DNA of 38,866 nt from NCBI GenBank assembly GCA_017526585.1, contig JAFXRC010000017.1, forward strand, positions 1 through 38,866. Reading direction: 5' to 3'. Position numbers and translations under genes: made by a program. Below are positions 17,880 to 26,714 of this stretch, in pieces; within the stretch, counting starts at the first letter, position 1, and every line of letters starts with the position of its first letter. Source of the DNA: Fibrobacter sp. (GTDB taxonomy: Bacteria > Fibrobacterota > Fibrobacteria > Fibrobacterales > Fibrobacteraceae). The notes below the pieces were generated by a model. The model did no database searches. It saw only the letters and a program-made list of their open reading frames with translations, and was not told the origin of the DNA.

Positions 17880-18932
17880 ATGAAATACGTAGGTATCCAG
17901 ACCCAGATTTGGCGGAACAACCGCAACAGTATTTTGCTGTTGTGCATGTTCCCTGTTATCATTTTGGTGATGGTGTTTGCGGTCATTTTGTGTCTGGACT
18001 TTTTTGGCGTACTCTGCTCGATTGTCGAAGGCGGGTGCCCCGAAGGCCACGCCACCTACATGAAGTACGGCATTCTGCACTGGCCCGAAGTGCGGCATAG
18101 TTTTTGGGAGGTGCTTCCTTACACATTGCAGATTGTCGGCGTGTGGTTCATTATCGCCTATTGCGCGAATACAGCCATTATACGCCATGCGACGCATGCG
18201 AAACCCCTTGAGCGCAAGGATAACCTGCGCGTCTACAACATTGTCGAGAACCTCTGCATTGCAGGCGGAATCGAGATGCCGCAGATCAACATCGTCGAGG
18301 ATAACGGCCTGAACGCGTTTGCGAGCGGAATCGACATTCCCTCGTTCACGATTACGCTCACGACCGGACTTATAGACAAATTAAACGATGCGGAACTCGC
18401 CGCTGTCGTAGGCCATGAACTCACGCATATCAAGAACCGCGACACGCGACTCATGGTGGTGTGCATCGTGTTCGTTGGAATCTTTTCGACCATTCAGATG
18501 GTGTCGATGAAGCTGCTGTCGGCAATGTTCCGCGGCCCTCGCAATCATTCCCGCAGCAGGCGCGGCGGGGGAAGCGGCGGAGTCATCATCATCTTTGCGT
18601 TGATTCTTGTTTTGATCTGGAGCACGATCGGCTACATTTTCAGCTGGCTCACGCGCCTTGCCATTTCGCGTTCCCGCGAGTACGTGGCCGATGCGGGCGG
18701 CGCCGAACTCTGTGGCGACCCCTGGGCGCTCGCTTCTGCCTTGCAGAAAATCTCGGATTACCCCGGTCTTGATACCGTGCGTCGCAGCGACGTGGCGCAA
18801 CTCTACATCATCCACCCTGATGAGGAATTCGACAACGACATGAAACTCAAGGGCTGGATCGCGAAGGCGAACATCATGTTCTGCACTCACCCCGACACGC
18901 CCGAGAGAATCAAGCTGCTGAAGCAGTTCTAG
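17880..18932 (+). CDS. htpX: M48 family zinc metalloprotease, HtpX-like
   Basis: 350-residue membrane protease. Two or more N-terminal membrane segments (residues about 18-45 and 80-100), then the M48 domain with HELTH at 179-183 (zinc ligands His179 and His183, catalytic Glu180) and the third-ligand region SREYVADAGGAEL near residue 267. Further hydrophobic segments follow the HEXXH helix, as in HtpX. It probably degrades misfolded membrane proteins. An insertion of Arg, Ser and Gly residues (HSRSRRGGGSGG) separates parts of the catalytic domain. Located next to lemA; it is the last core-like gene before the accessory island. The symbol is by family resemblance. Confidence 0.88.
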   Translation: MKYVGIQTQIWRNNRNSILLLCMFPVIILVMVFAVILCLDFFGVLCSIVEGGCPEGHATYMKYGILHWPEVRHSFWEVLPYTLQIVGVWFIIAYCANTAIIRHATHAKPLERKDNLRVYNIVENLCIAGGIEMPQINIVEDNGLNAFASGIDIPSFTITLTTGLIDKLNDAELAAVVGHELTHIKNRDTRLMVVCIVFVGIFSTIQMVSMKLLSAMFRGPRNHSRSRRGGGSGGVIIIFALILVLIWSTIGYIFSWLTRLAISRSREYVADAGGAELCGDPWALASALQKISDYPGLDTVRRSDVAQLYIIHPDEEFDNDMKLKGWIAKANIMFCTHPDTPERIKLLKQF

Positions 18933-19309
18933 AAAAAACATACTTAAAAGGCTTTCGATCCTGAGGAAATGAATGCGTAGCAGGCTCATCGAATAGTTGC
19001 CGATGCGAAGGGAAACGACCTCAAGCAGATAGTGGAACTTCCTGCCCTGAATAGTACTGAGTCGAGAGTCGCGGCTTCAAACTTGCTTGAAACTATGACC
19101 GAGACTATGATACGGACGCCAACGGCGTCAATTTATCGGTGTCAGCAGGATTGATGCAATCTACGAGGAGTAATTATAATACTCGCGTGAAAACTGCAAG
19201 GGAGGTGTGTGTGGACTTGGAAAGTAGGTTATATAATTTATGTAGATGTTTTTATCTTTTTGATGAAAAATAAATGCAAAAATGAGAAAATAATATAGAT
19301 TATTAAAGT
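18933..19309 (+). pseudogene. Gene-free stretch with decayed coding debris
   Basis: No intact gene. Translation of about 18980-19175 gives fragments such as GNDLKQIVELPALNSTESRV in one frame and RQFIGVSRIDAIYEE followed by a stop in another, separated by in-frame stops and at least one frame change. The pieces resemble the start and end of a small protein, perhaps an antitoxin-like one, but I cannot name a family. After about 19180 the DNA becomes AT-rich. This debris marks the left edge of the accessory island. Confidence 0.35.
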
Positions 19310-20125
19310 ATGAAAACTGTGGATTTTTTACGCGTCGCCATAAAGCATTTGAATTTTTGCGAAAAAGTTCTTAACTCATCTGAGTCTAAAGATGAGAATG
19401 ACCTTATTGATATTTATTATATACTTGGTTATGTATTTGAAGGATTTGCCGTTTATATTGCATATAAATTGGAATATGGGGATGATAAGATTGTTTGGGA
19501 TGATTTAAAAGATATAGATGATGATTTTTTTGATATTGATTTTAGCTCAGCTTCGCATTTGGCTTATCATGATAAATCATTTTATCAAGGAAAATTGGTT
19601 AGTAATTTAAAAAAGGCAAGAGAGCAAGGATGTTTAGATTTAAGTCAGGGACCTGATTATTATATTAATAAAAGCTATTTGTATTCTAAAGTTTCTCAAT
19701 CTTCATTGCAAGGTGCAGAGATGAATGATAAAGAGCTGCAAAAAATGATGCTGAAGAAGCTTGATGCGGTAGGATTAAATTTTTGTGTAACAAATCATGC
19801 GTTTAATAGGCCAAGAAATCTTGTGGATAGATGTGTTAGACCAAAATTTCATGGCTTTGTGAGTGAATATGGTACGCTACCTTATTTTGGCGATCCACCG
19901 GATATCAAAAATGCAGAAGAGGCTATGGAGTATGAAGAACAGGTGGCTCTTATAAGAAGTTGGGAAACATCATTTAGATATAAATGCGGTGATGATGAGC
20001 ATCTAAAAGAAGGGATAAAAGAGAAAATTACTGAAAAGAATCTTCGCAAATTGACAGAATGTTGCAAAAAAATCTTTGAATTAATTCCTAGTTATTTACC
20101 TCATCATAAAGGGGCTAAAAAATGA
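19310..20125 (+). CDS. HEPN-like protein, partner of the KGGxGR ATPase
   Basis: 271 residues in very AT-rich DNA. The N-terminal part looks like a HEPN four-helix bundle (FLRVAIKHLNFCEKVLN, then YYILGYVFEGFAVYIAYKL). An R-x6-H arrangement in DRCVRPKFHGF could be the catalytic motif of HEPN RNases, though it lies late in the protein, so assignment is tentative. The C-terminal third is charged. ATG 19310 has no Shine-Dalgarno sequence. Its end overlaps the start of the ATPase gene by 4 bases (ATGA), showing a two-gene unit. A small putative RNase next to a large NTPase is the layout of many prokaryotic conflict systems; a defence role is an inference. Confidence 0.55.
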   Translation: MKTVDFLRVAIKHLNFCEKVLNSSESKDENDLIDIYYILGYVFEGFAVYIAYKLEYGDDKIVWDDLKDIDDDFFDIDFSSASHLAYHDKSFYQGKLVSNLKKAREQGCLDLSQGPDYYINKSYLYSKVSQSSLQGAEMNDKELQKMMLKKLDAVGLNFCVTNHAFNRPRNLVDRCVRPKFHGFVSEYGTLPYFGDPPDIKNAEEAMEYEEQVALIRSWETSFRYKCGDDEHLKEGIKEKITEKNLRKLTECCKKIFELIPSYLPHHKGAKK

Positions 20126-23100
20126 TTGCAATAATGGATTGTGCAAGAAAAATAAAGAAATTCCTTGAAGGCAAAGGCGAGGAAAGGTTTAAGATATTTG
20201 TTCGCTTGCAGATGCAATTGGATGTGTTCATTTTTTCTGAAAAAAATGAGGCAATCCATTACTATGATGAATTTGTCAAGGAAAGAGGTATACCTGAAAA
20301 CTACAAGATATCTTTTGAAGTGGTTTCTCCGGAAGAGGAACAGAATGATCCGTATTATGCGAGTATCGTTGCAGATTTAGACAATAAAATAGACCATGGC
20401 CCTCGCTATCGCCTTAATTCCTTGCTCTCCTTAACCAGTGCACGAGATGTCCTAAAAGACCTACCCCCCATTGTAACGTTCTATAGTTATAAAGGAGGTA
20501 TGGGAAGGACCACCACTTTGGTCTCGTACGCTATGGATTTGGCTTACAATCACAAGAAGAACGTCGTTATTATAGACTGTGACTTGGAAGCTCCCGGCTA
20601 TTTGAATTTCTTTTCCTTGTATAAGCACGAGGATTTGAAAGCGGCGAAAAAGAATGGTTTCGTAGAATTTATTTGTGATTCAAAGTTTTCTGGTGAGAGT
20701 ATTGATCTCGCAAATTATCTCATAGAATTGCCCAAAGGGGATGATGACTGCAATTATTGGCTGAAGCCCGGTGATGGAAACATTTGGATTATGCCTGCTG
20801 GCAATCTAAACGAGAGTTGCCTTGACGAAAATATTATTGGTCCAAATATTGATGAAAATGATCTTTGGCATCATAGAAGTGATTATTTAGAAGGATTAGG
20901 AAAACTGAATTCTATTGATCCGCAATCGCTAAAAAATGCTTTTTTGAAAATATTTAAAAGATTAACGGAGAACAATAGCATTAATCCCGATATCATTCTA
21001 GTTGATTCTAGAACGGGTTTTAATGATATTTTTGGAACACTTGCATTTAGTCTTTCTTCTTGTGTTGTGGGATTTTTTGGAAGAAGTCGTCAAACAGAGC
21101 CTGGCTTTATAGATCTGCTAACGTCCCATTTGAAGCAGAATACAGAATTGGATAAGGATGCGCCACTTAAACTGCAATTGGTATACTCCATATTGCCAGA
21201 TGGTCTTAATGGAGGTTCTTCTAGAATGAACGATCTCATGGGACATTTGTATAATAGCAATCGTCCAGATGAGTCTAGTTTACATAGGCAGGAACTTTTG
21301 GAACGTATTGGTGGTGAGGATGAAAATGCAGATGAAGAGTATAAAAAAGAAATCCGTTCTCTTTCTCCATCAAGTAAATTGAGCGATTACTATCAAATTT
21401 TTGACAATATCAATAGAGATGTTTTTGCCAAAGAGTATGATACCGATGAGCCAACAACAACATCAGATGCTCGCACGATTATACTGCGCCATTTAAAAGG
21501 AGTTTTAGATGGTGTAACTGATTTTGCTGAAGACGCCAAGATAGAGCCATCTAGATTTTTCTTTAGATCCTGTATGAAGGATTTATTCCTTCCTGATAAG
21601 TTTATTATTCAAGGTTATAAAGGTACTGGAAAAACATGCCTTTATAGGGCTCTTGCTAATAAAGAAATTTCTCAAAAAATGGTAGAATGGGCTCAATCAG
21701 ACAAATCGTATGAGAGACTCTTTCTTCAGATTCTTCCGGAGGGAGATGATGAATATCCTTTTAAGTCTATTGATGTGTCAAAAATTACAAACACAGACGT
21801 TTATTTTCGAAATTTGTGGATGTTTATAACATGGAATAATTTGTTGTATGATGATGGCAATGACGATTTAAAGAGTATCCGCAAAAGAATTCGAGAAGAC
21901 AGCCCGCTAAAAGAATGTATTCGTCGTGTTTCTGGAGCTGAAACGCGTGTTCTTTTGAATAAAATTCTTGAACAAGGTGATATTGCATTAAGTGCCATTC
22001 AGCATGATTTGAGAAAATTAGATGAGGAACTTGTTAAAGAAGGTAAATGTCTCTTTATTTTATATGATAGGCTAGATTCATTTATCCCTGCATGGATTTG
22101 GAATGAAGTTGTGTCACCATTGATTGAATTTCTTAGAGATTCTCACTCAAAATACAAGAATATTGTCCCGAAAATTTTCATAAGAACTGATTTATATAAA
22201 CAGACAGAAGGTGTAAATACCGGTCGATTAGCGAAAAATATTATTAGCATTGAATGGAGTATTGCGGAAGTTTTCGCATATTTCTTTAAATTGATTTTCT
22301 CGGCCCCTCAAATAGGCATACTCTTTTGGGATTTCGCCAAACAATTGGGTATGAATCAACAATATATTGATTCAATAAAAAAGAATTTTGATGAAAATTT
22401 CAATCAATTTAAATCTTTGAACGAAGCTGAAATGACACCTGTAGTTCAAACGTTCTTTGGTAAGGATGTTGTTTATGATAATAAATCTTATGGTAAGCCT
22501 TGGATCTTTTTTGTTAACGAATTGGCAAATGCAGATCAAAATTCCATAAGTCTTCGTCCTTTTGTGAACTTATTAAAATGTAGTTTAGGTAAGGTCGATT
22601 TAGAAAATGCAGAAGCCAGTCATTCGGAAATTTTAAATTCTTCCATCTATGCTTCAGATGACGTTCGTTTTGATGCTGCAAGTATGTATTTTGATGATAT
22701 CGTAAAGGATCCCACAGCGGTTGACCTTAAACACTTAAAAGATGTTGTTAATGAACAGCGAAAATATCAATTCAAATCACTTCATGCGGATTTATTTAAT
22801 GATCTTATAACAGAAGTATATGGAAGAATACAAAATAAAGGAGTTCGAAGTGTTGTAGAAAGTACAGATAAACTGAAAGCTCTAATCTTTGCTAATGGAA
22901 TAATGGCAAAAAAAGAAACTACTCGAGGTACATTCTATAGTTTTGCTCCTATATATTGGTTTCCGTGGAAACTACGCGATTCGTTTGCTGAAAAAGAAAA
23001 TGCGAAGGTTCAAGAACCCAGCTTGTCAAAATCTGAAATAACTGAAAGATTAGTTGGTGTGTTGATGTTAAATCAGAAGCAAAAACCTGTCATTTCTGTC

Positions 23101-23649
23101 ACGATCAATCAAGGAAATGAACAACGTGAATTTCATTATGCAGTCTTTGGAAAAATTCCCGCTGATTGTGAAATAGGTGATTTAGTTTCTTTTAATATAA
23201 ATGAAACTCCAAATAAAAAGAAGCCGAATTCTGTTTATCGAGTCGCTGCTGATTTGCGAAAAGTTAGCCAGGATGTTTTGAATGAAAAAAGTTCTACAAA
23301 AGTGGTGTTGAAAGAGTGGGCAATAAGTCGGGGTATAAAAGTTAAGACCGTTTGTAATACGCTCCGATCTATTGGAGTAAATGTAGAAAATGCTGATTCA
23401 AAAGTTTACCTTGATGTTTTAACAAGTATTGAAAAAAAATTGTTAGACGAAAAAAGAAAGAAAATGGAAAAAAGGAAACACCAAAGGAGGCTGAGAAAAA
23501 AAGCGAAATTACAAGAAAATTTCTCAGACACAAAAAGTACTGATTCTCCAAATCAGGAAAATTCTGCTGACGACGTATCTACTCAAAAAAAGGACACTGA
23601 AGGAGATTTGTGGTCAGGTCTAAAAAAATTCTTCACAACCTACTTCTAA
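20122..23649 (+). CDS. Double P-loop ATPase: KGGxGR (ParA-like) domain fused to Sll1717-type NTPase
   Basis: 1175 residues. Residues 118-330 form a ParA/MinD-like ATPase with variant Walker A KGGMGRTT (124-131), IDCDLEAPG (151-159) and VDSRTGF (294-300). A second P-loop follows at about 498-505 (GYKGTGKT) with YDRLDSF (about 645) and KIFIRTDLY (about 681-689), the pattern of Sll1717-type ATPases. Towards the C-terminus come a wHTH-like stretch, an OB/cold-shock-like segment (about 990-1045), an IF2-N-like segment (EWAISRGIKVKTVCNTLRSI, about 1062-1081) and a Lys/Arg-rich tail. A KGGMGR first domain resembles ATPases found in defence islands. It is translationally coupled to the HEPN-like gene. 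Its stop overlaps the stop of the convergent PP2C gene by 4 bases. Function unknown; sensor or regulator of the HEPN partner is inferred. Confidence 0.7.
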   Translation: MIAIMDCARKIKKFLEGKGEERFKIFVRLQMQLDVFIFSEKNEAIHYYDEFVKERGIPENYKISFEVVSPEEEQNDPYYASIVADLDNKIDHGPRYRLNSLLSLTSARDVLKDLPPIVTFYSYKGGMGRTTTLVSYAMDLAYNHKKNVVIIDCDLEAPGYLNFFSLYKHEDLKAAKKNGFVEFICDSKFSGESIDLANYLIELPKGDDDCNYWLKPGDGNIWIMPAGNLNESCLDENIIGPNIDENDLWHHRSDYLEGLGKLNSIDPQSLKNAFLKIFKRLTENNSINPDIILVDSRTGFNDIFGTLAFSLSSCVVGFFGRSRQTEPGFIDLLTSHLKQNTELDKDAPLKLQLVYSILPDGLNGGSSRMNDLMGHLYNSNRPDESSLHRQELLERIGGEDENADEEYKKEIRSLSPSSKLSDYYQIFDNINRDVFAKEYDTDEPTTTSDARTIILRHLKGVLDGVTDFAEDAKIEPSRFFFRSCMKDLFLPDKFIIQGYKGTGKTCLYRALANKEISQKMVEWAQSDKSYERLFLQILPEGDDEYPFKSIDVSKITNTDVYFRNLWMFITWNNLLYDDGNDDLKSIRKRIREDSPLKECIRRVSGAETRVLLNKILEQGDIALSAIQHDLRKLDEELVKEGKCLFILYDRLDSFIPAWIWNEVVSPLIEFLRDSHSKYKNIVPKIFIRTDLYKQTEGVNTGRLAKNIISIEWSIAEVFAYFFKLIFSAPQIGILFWDFAKQLGMNQQYIDSIKKNFDENFNQFKSLNEAEMTPVVQTFFGKDVVYDNKSYGKPWIFFVNELANADQNSISLRPFVNLLKCSLGKVDLENAEASHSEILNSSIYASDDVRFDAASMYFDDIVKDPTAVDLKHLKDVVNEQRKYQFKSLHADLFNDLITEVYGRIQNKGVRSVVESTDKLKALIFANGIMAKKETTRGTFYSFAPIYWFPWKLRDSFAEKENAKVQEPSLSKSEITERLVGVLMLNQKQKPVISVTINQGNEQREFHYAVFGKIPADCEIGDLVSFNINETPNKKKPNSVYRVAADLRKVSQDVLNEKSSTKVVLKEWAISRGIKVKTVCNTLRSIGVNVENADSKVYLDVLTSIEKKLLDEKRKKMEKRKHQRRLRKKAKLQENFSDTKSTDSPNQENSADDVSTQKKDTEGDLWSGLKKFFTTYF

Positions 23650-24647
23650 ACAAAAAAAGCCCGGAGGGCGGATTTGTAACGTCCGTCCTCACGGGTTTCA
23701 AGAATATTTGCATTGTCGAGTCGTTTGAGAATTCTGTCGAGCTTCTTGCCGCGCAGGTGTAGCCTGTGCTTGATTGCACGATAGGTTCCCCAAGACTGCA
23801 ACGCCATCAGGGCGCTGTCGAAACTCCTGAGCCTCTTGCGGGAAGCCCGCGTGTTGGCAAGACCCAGGAATTCGCACTTGTCCTTCTCGGAAAAATCCAT
23901 ATAGCCACGACTACCGGGAGATCGCGACATCAGTACGATGCTGCAGTCATCGGAGGTCTGCTGCTTTACAAGGTCTTCGAAGGTGCGGTTCAGTTTTTGC
24001 GACATGTAATCGGGGTTGCAGACGGAGGCTAGCCTTGTCAAATGGGCAAGGGAAGGAGAAAGCGCCTTGTTCCGCTTGTTGTAAAAGCTGGTTTCCGTTC
24101 CGTCCGACATCAGGATAAAGCCCGAAATCTGGTTCAGGTTTCCCTTAATGAGTCGCATGCTCGCGATTGCGTTACTCGATGTCGTGAACACCGTGGTATT
24201 CGCAAACTCGCCGTTTTCTGGATGCGATGCTACCAGAACCTTGCCTTCCTTGACGTAGCCGATGACGCCATCACCGATATGGCAGATAATGAATTTTCCG
24301 CCCTTCTCGGCAACGAACAAGAGTGTTGAGGCAAGATCCTTGATGGCGCATTCCTTCTCGTTACAGAGCGTCTCAAGGCGATCCGCTATAAACGCAAGAA
24401 TGCTCCTCTTCACGGCAGCCCCTTCCTCGTTAATAATGAGGTCAAAGTTTTCTGCCATGTAGTTGCAAATTGCTTGCGTTACGGCCTCTGCACCATAGTG
24501 CGAAAGGCTCGCAGAACCCGCTCCATCGGCAAGGGCGCATGCGGAACACGCTTCCTTAACGATAGAGAAGGTCTTATCTTGGCAAGGAGTGCCAGAACTC
24601 AGGTGACCCCGGCCCTGCACTGCGCATTGGATTGTAACCCAATTCAT
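23646..24647 (-). CDS. PP2C-type Ser/Thr phosphatase of a TerY-P triad
   Basis: 333 residues. The PPM/PP2C metal-binding motifs are visible: QD near residue 24 (GTPCQDKTF), ADGAGS at 40-45, HIGDGVIGYV, FILMSDGTE and the final SDDCSIVLM. The last 70 residues are a separate basic segment with a winged-helix look (LRGKKLDRILKRLDNANIL). ATG 24647 is chosen, 1 base after the vWA stop and with a CGGAG site; a longer frame upstream would overlap the vWA gene. PP2C, vWA and kinase together make the TerY-P triad, a predicted phosphorylation switch. The last codons contain a GC stem followed by seven T (terminator). Confidence 0.85.
   Translation of the reverse strand: MNWVTIQCAVQGRGHLSSGTPCQDKTFSIVKEACSACALADGAGSASLSHYGAEAVTQAICNYMAENFDLIINEEGAAVKRSILAFIADRLETLCNEKECAIKDLASTLLFVAEKGGKFIICHIGDGVIGYVKEGKVLVASHPENGEFANTTVFTTSSNAIASMRLIKGNLNQISGFILMSDGTETSFYNKRNKALSPSLAHLTRLASVCNPDYMSQKLNRTFEDLVKQQTSDDCSIVLMSRSPGSRGYMDFSEKDKCEFLGLANTRASRKRLRSFDSALMALQSWGTYRAIKHRLHLRGKKLDRILKRLDNANILETREDGRYKSALRAFFV
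23652..23669 (-). terminator. Short terminator inside the 3' end of the PP2C gene
   Basis: Minus strand GCCC-TCC-GGGC (23669-23659) directly followed by seven T (23658-23652). The stem is only 4 bp but all GC. It overlaps the last coding codons, fitting the fact that the PP2C stop and the stop of the convergent ATPase gene overlap and leave no spacer. Confidence 0.55.
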
Positions 24648-24648
24648 G

Positions 24649-25332
24649 CTACAGCTCCGCCCAGCCCTTGATTCCGTCTGCGTCCAGCTGGACCTTGTCG
24701 CCCGGCGTAGACTGGGAAACCTTGGACACGCTCTTGCTGAGCCAGGCAAAGAACTCCTTGAAGTTCAAGCCCTGCAACTTGAGCGGGCTACGCTTCGGGG
24801 AGAACCTGGCAAGCACATCCATGTCGGCGTCCTCACCGATACCGATGGGGAAAATGGTCAGCTTGCGCTCGTTAATCATGTCGCAGGTGCGCTGGATAGA
24901 GCGCGAGAGCTCCGCCTGGCTGCCGTTGGGCATCCCATCCGTCATGAGCACAATCCAAGGCTGGTAATAGTCCACGCCGCTGACCTTGTATTCGTTCTTC
25001 CTCTTCTCAAGCATGTCCAGTGCCATGTTCATGGCCTCGCCCATGGGCGTCCCGCCATTGGCATAGAACTGAGGGGCCTCGGGCTGGTGCTCAAGGGTGC
25101 TGAAGTCCGCCTGGCGCGAGGCGAATCCGCCGAACGTCACTACGGAAATTTCCGCCGCATAAAGCGCCGTCTCGTCACTGCGCACGGCGTCGTAAAAGAG
25201 ACGGACGCCTTCGTTCAATTCGTTGATGGGGTCGCCCTCCATGGAACCACTGGTATCCAACACGAGGCACACGGGCACGCGGCTGGAGGGATTGTTTTCA
25301 AGATCTTCAATACAGAGCAGATTTCTGTTCAT
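24649..25332 (-). CDS. TerY-like von Willebrand factor A domain protein
   Basis: 227 residues forming a single vWA domain. The metal-ion-dependent adhesion site is complete: DTSGS at 26-30, Thr95 in GGTPMGEA and Asp132 in MTDGMPNG. There is no signal peptide, so the protein is cytoplasmic, as in TerY proteins. Start ATG 25332 has AAAGG upstream. The gene follows a promoter-like element (25403-25432) and an inverted repeat (25373-25398), and is directly followed by PP2C after one base. In TerY-P systems the vWA protein is thought to bridge phosphatase, kinase and other partners; this is known for the family by gene linkage and is inferred here. Confidence 0.9.
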   Translation of the reverse strand: MNRNLLCIEDLENNPSSRVPVCLVLDTSGSMEGDPINELNEGVRLFYDAVRSDETALYAAEISVVTFGGFASRQADFSTLEHQPEAPQFYANGGTPMGEAMNMALDMLEKRKNEYKVSGVDYYQPWIVLMTDGMPNGSQAELSRSIQRTCDMINERKLTIFPIGIGEDADMDVLARFSPKRSPLKLQGLNFKEFFAWLSKSVSKVSQSTPGDKVQLDADGIKGWAEL

Positions 25333-25372
25333 AGTGTTACCTTTTGATTTGATTGTTTTTTGTTGATTGTTG

Positions 25373-25398
25373 CTGGAAGTTCTAGGTTTAACTTCCAG
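25373..25398 (-). repeat. Perfect 9-bp inverted repeat in the vWA leader
   Basis: CTGGAAGTT (25373-25381) and AACTTCCAG (25390-25398) with an 8-base loop. It begins 5 bases after the CATAAT hexamer in the direction of transcription, so it covers the expected transcription start. It could be an operator or a 5' mRNA hairpin. Confidence 0.6.
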
Positions 25399-25402
25399 TA
25401 GT

Positions 25403-25432
25403 ATTATGGATTCCAGTAAGCTTCTTTGTTCG
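25403..25432 (-). promoter_or_regulatory. CGAACA-N18-CATAAT promoter-like element, copy 3 (vWA-PP2C)
   Basis: Minus strand CGAACA at 25432-25427, 18 bases, then CATAAT at 25408-25403, preceded by an A run. The same element with identical spacing occurs at 27341-27370 and 31698-31727. It lies 70 bases before the vWA start. Confidence 0.6.
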
Positions 25433-25454
25433 TTTTTTTTTCACCTCCTTGTAA

Positions 25455-26714
25455 TTAAATGAACCAGTCGATTATTTTTAAGGCTGTAACCAAGGGATTT
25501 TGGCTTGTGCGAGTCCGTGCGGGTCGGCCAAATGTTCCCTGATATCCGGGCTTATGCTGTGGTATAGGCGGTCGCTGGTGGCGACTAAGCCTATTTTTGC
25601 GCAGGCATTCCATGCATATGCCATATTTGCTTATGATACTCTCGTCGGTTTCTTCTCCACATTGAGGGCATTTGACGTAGGTAACCCCTTTTTGCTTCTT
25701 AAAACGAGTCGGGTACACTTGTTCAGACATCTTGTCTTGCTCGCCATATTTTCCGGAATCAAGCAGCCTTAGGTATTCGCTGAATTTCTTGAACCAGTCG
25801 TATGAATTTAAGCGGGTACTTTCAGTCGAATAAGTGCCTCCCTTATTGAACGTATTGTAGAAAGCCTCCTTTATGAACCTTGGAAGATGACTCCATAAGA
25901 ATCTCCATTGCCCGGCGGGCGTCTTCTTGTTGGACGCTTCACCGAGAGGGTAGGAAAAGTCCATGTTGATAATGTTCTGCTGTGCGCTCTCCCCGTTTTT
26001 CTGATTATAGGGCATTTGACCCGTGACCATCAGCGAAAACAGCAGCACCGCTACGGCAAAGTTCTCGTTACCCACCGTGCGCAGGATGCTGTTGTAGTTC
26101 TTATTTTGCAACTCAGGAGGGGTGAACGGAATGGTGCCAACGGGGCAGGGGATACCGTCAACCTGGTAAGAATCACAGTCTACGAAAAAGACGTCTTTAG
26201 GTGTCTTGATTACAATATTATCGGGGTTAATATCACCTAGGATAATCCCGTTCTTGTGAAGGTACCCGATCTTTTTCAAGATGGTTATACAGAGTTCGAC
26301 CAGATCGCGCTTTTTCCAGCTAGGGAATTTCTTCATGAAAAGAGGCTTCATGTAAAGACTGCGGACCTTTTCACCTTCCGCTTTCTGCATCAGGTAACCC
26401 ACGAATTCTTTTTTAGAATTATAGAGAATCGCCTTGGGAACACAGATTCCAGGAAAGTCAAGACCTTTGTCCAGAAGAGCCTGAATTTTCGTCATTCTAT
26501 GGGATGTAGTCTTTTCGGGCTTGTAGATCTTGGCTACATAGGGTGTATTTGTTTTGAATACAGAGCCTTCGCCACCCTGCCCTAGCATGGTGCCCAGTAT
26601 GACAGACTGTCCATTTTGCATGTGCAGTGTGTGTCCGGGCTTGGCAATCAAGGTTACGGGAAGATTTCGATCAGGAGCAATGCTTTGAGAGGTTTTATTC
26701 AATGTCACTTTCAT
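25455..26714 (-). CDS. Ser/Thr protein kinase with C-terminal zinc ribbon (TerY-P triad)
   Basis: 419 residues. Kinase motifs in order: Gly-rich loop GQGGEG (45-50), VAK lysine (62), catalytic loop LGDINPDN (159-166, so HRD is LGD and the following residues keep Asp161 and Asn166), and DCDS at 179-182 in place of DFG. A Cys4 zinc ribbon follows at about 352-377 (CPQCGEE, then CMEC), and a basic, Pro-rich tail ends the protein. This domain pair is the kinase form known from TerY-P triads. ATG 26714 has a GGAGG site and overlaps the end of the preceding gene by 20 bases. About 120 bases separate it from the vWA gene, with a separate promoter-like element. Confidence 0.88.
   Translation of the reverse strand: MKVTLNKTSQSIAPDRNLPVTLIAKPGHTLHMQNGQSVILGTMLGQGGEGSVFKTNTPYVAKIYKPEKTTSHRMTKIQALLDKGLDFPGICVPKAILYNSKKEFVGYLMQKAEGEKVRSLYMKPLFMKKFPSWKKRDLVELCITILKKIGYLHKNGIILGDINPDNIVIKTPKDVFFVDCDSYQVDGIPCPVGTIPFTPPELQNKNYNSILRTVGNENFAVAVLLFSLMVTGQMPYNQKNGESAQQNIINMDFSYPLGEASNKKTPAGQWRFLWSHLPRFIKEAFYNTFNKGGTYSTESTRLNSYDWFKKFSEYLRLLDSGKYGEQDKMSEQVYPTRFKKQKGVTYVKCPQCGEETDESIISKYGICMECLRKNRLSRHQRPPIPQHKPGYQGTFGRPARTRTSQNPLVTALKIIDWFI

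Noticed and set aside
24648..24749. Longer start for the PP2C gene
   Set aside because: The extra residues overlap the vWA gene in another frame, while ATG 24647 has a good ribosome-binding site and begins the PP2C fold.
25373..25398. Inverted repeat before the vWA gene as a terminator of the kinase gene
   Set aside because: It lies after the promoter-like hexamers in transcription direction and is not followed by a proper T run on the minus strand.
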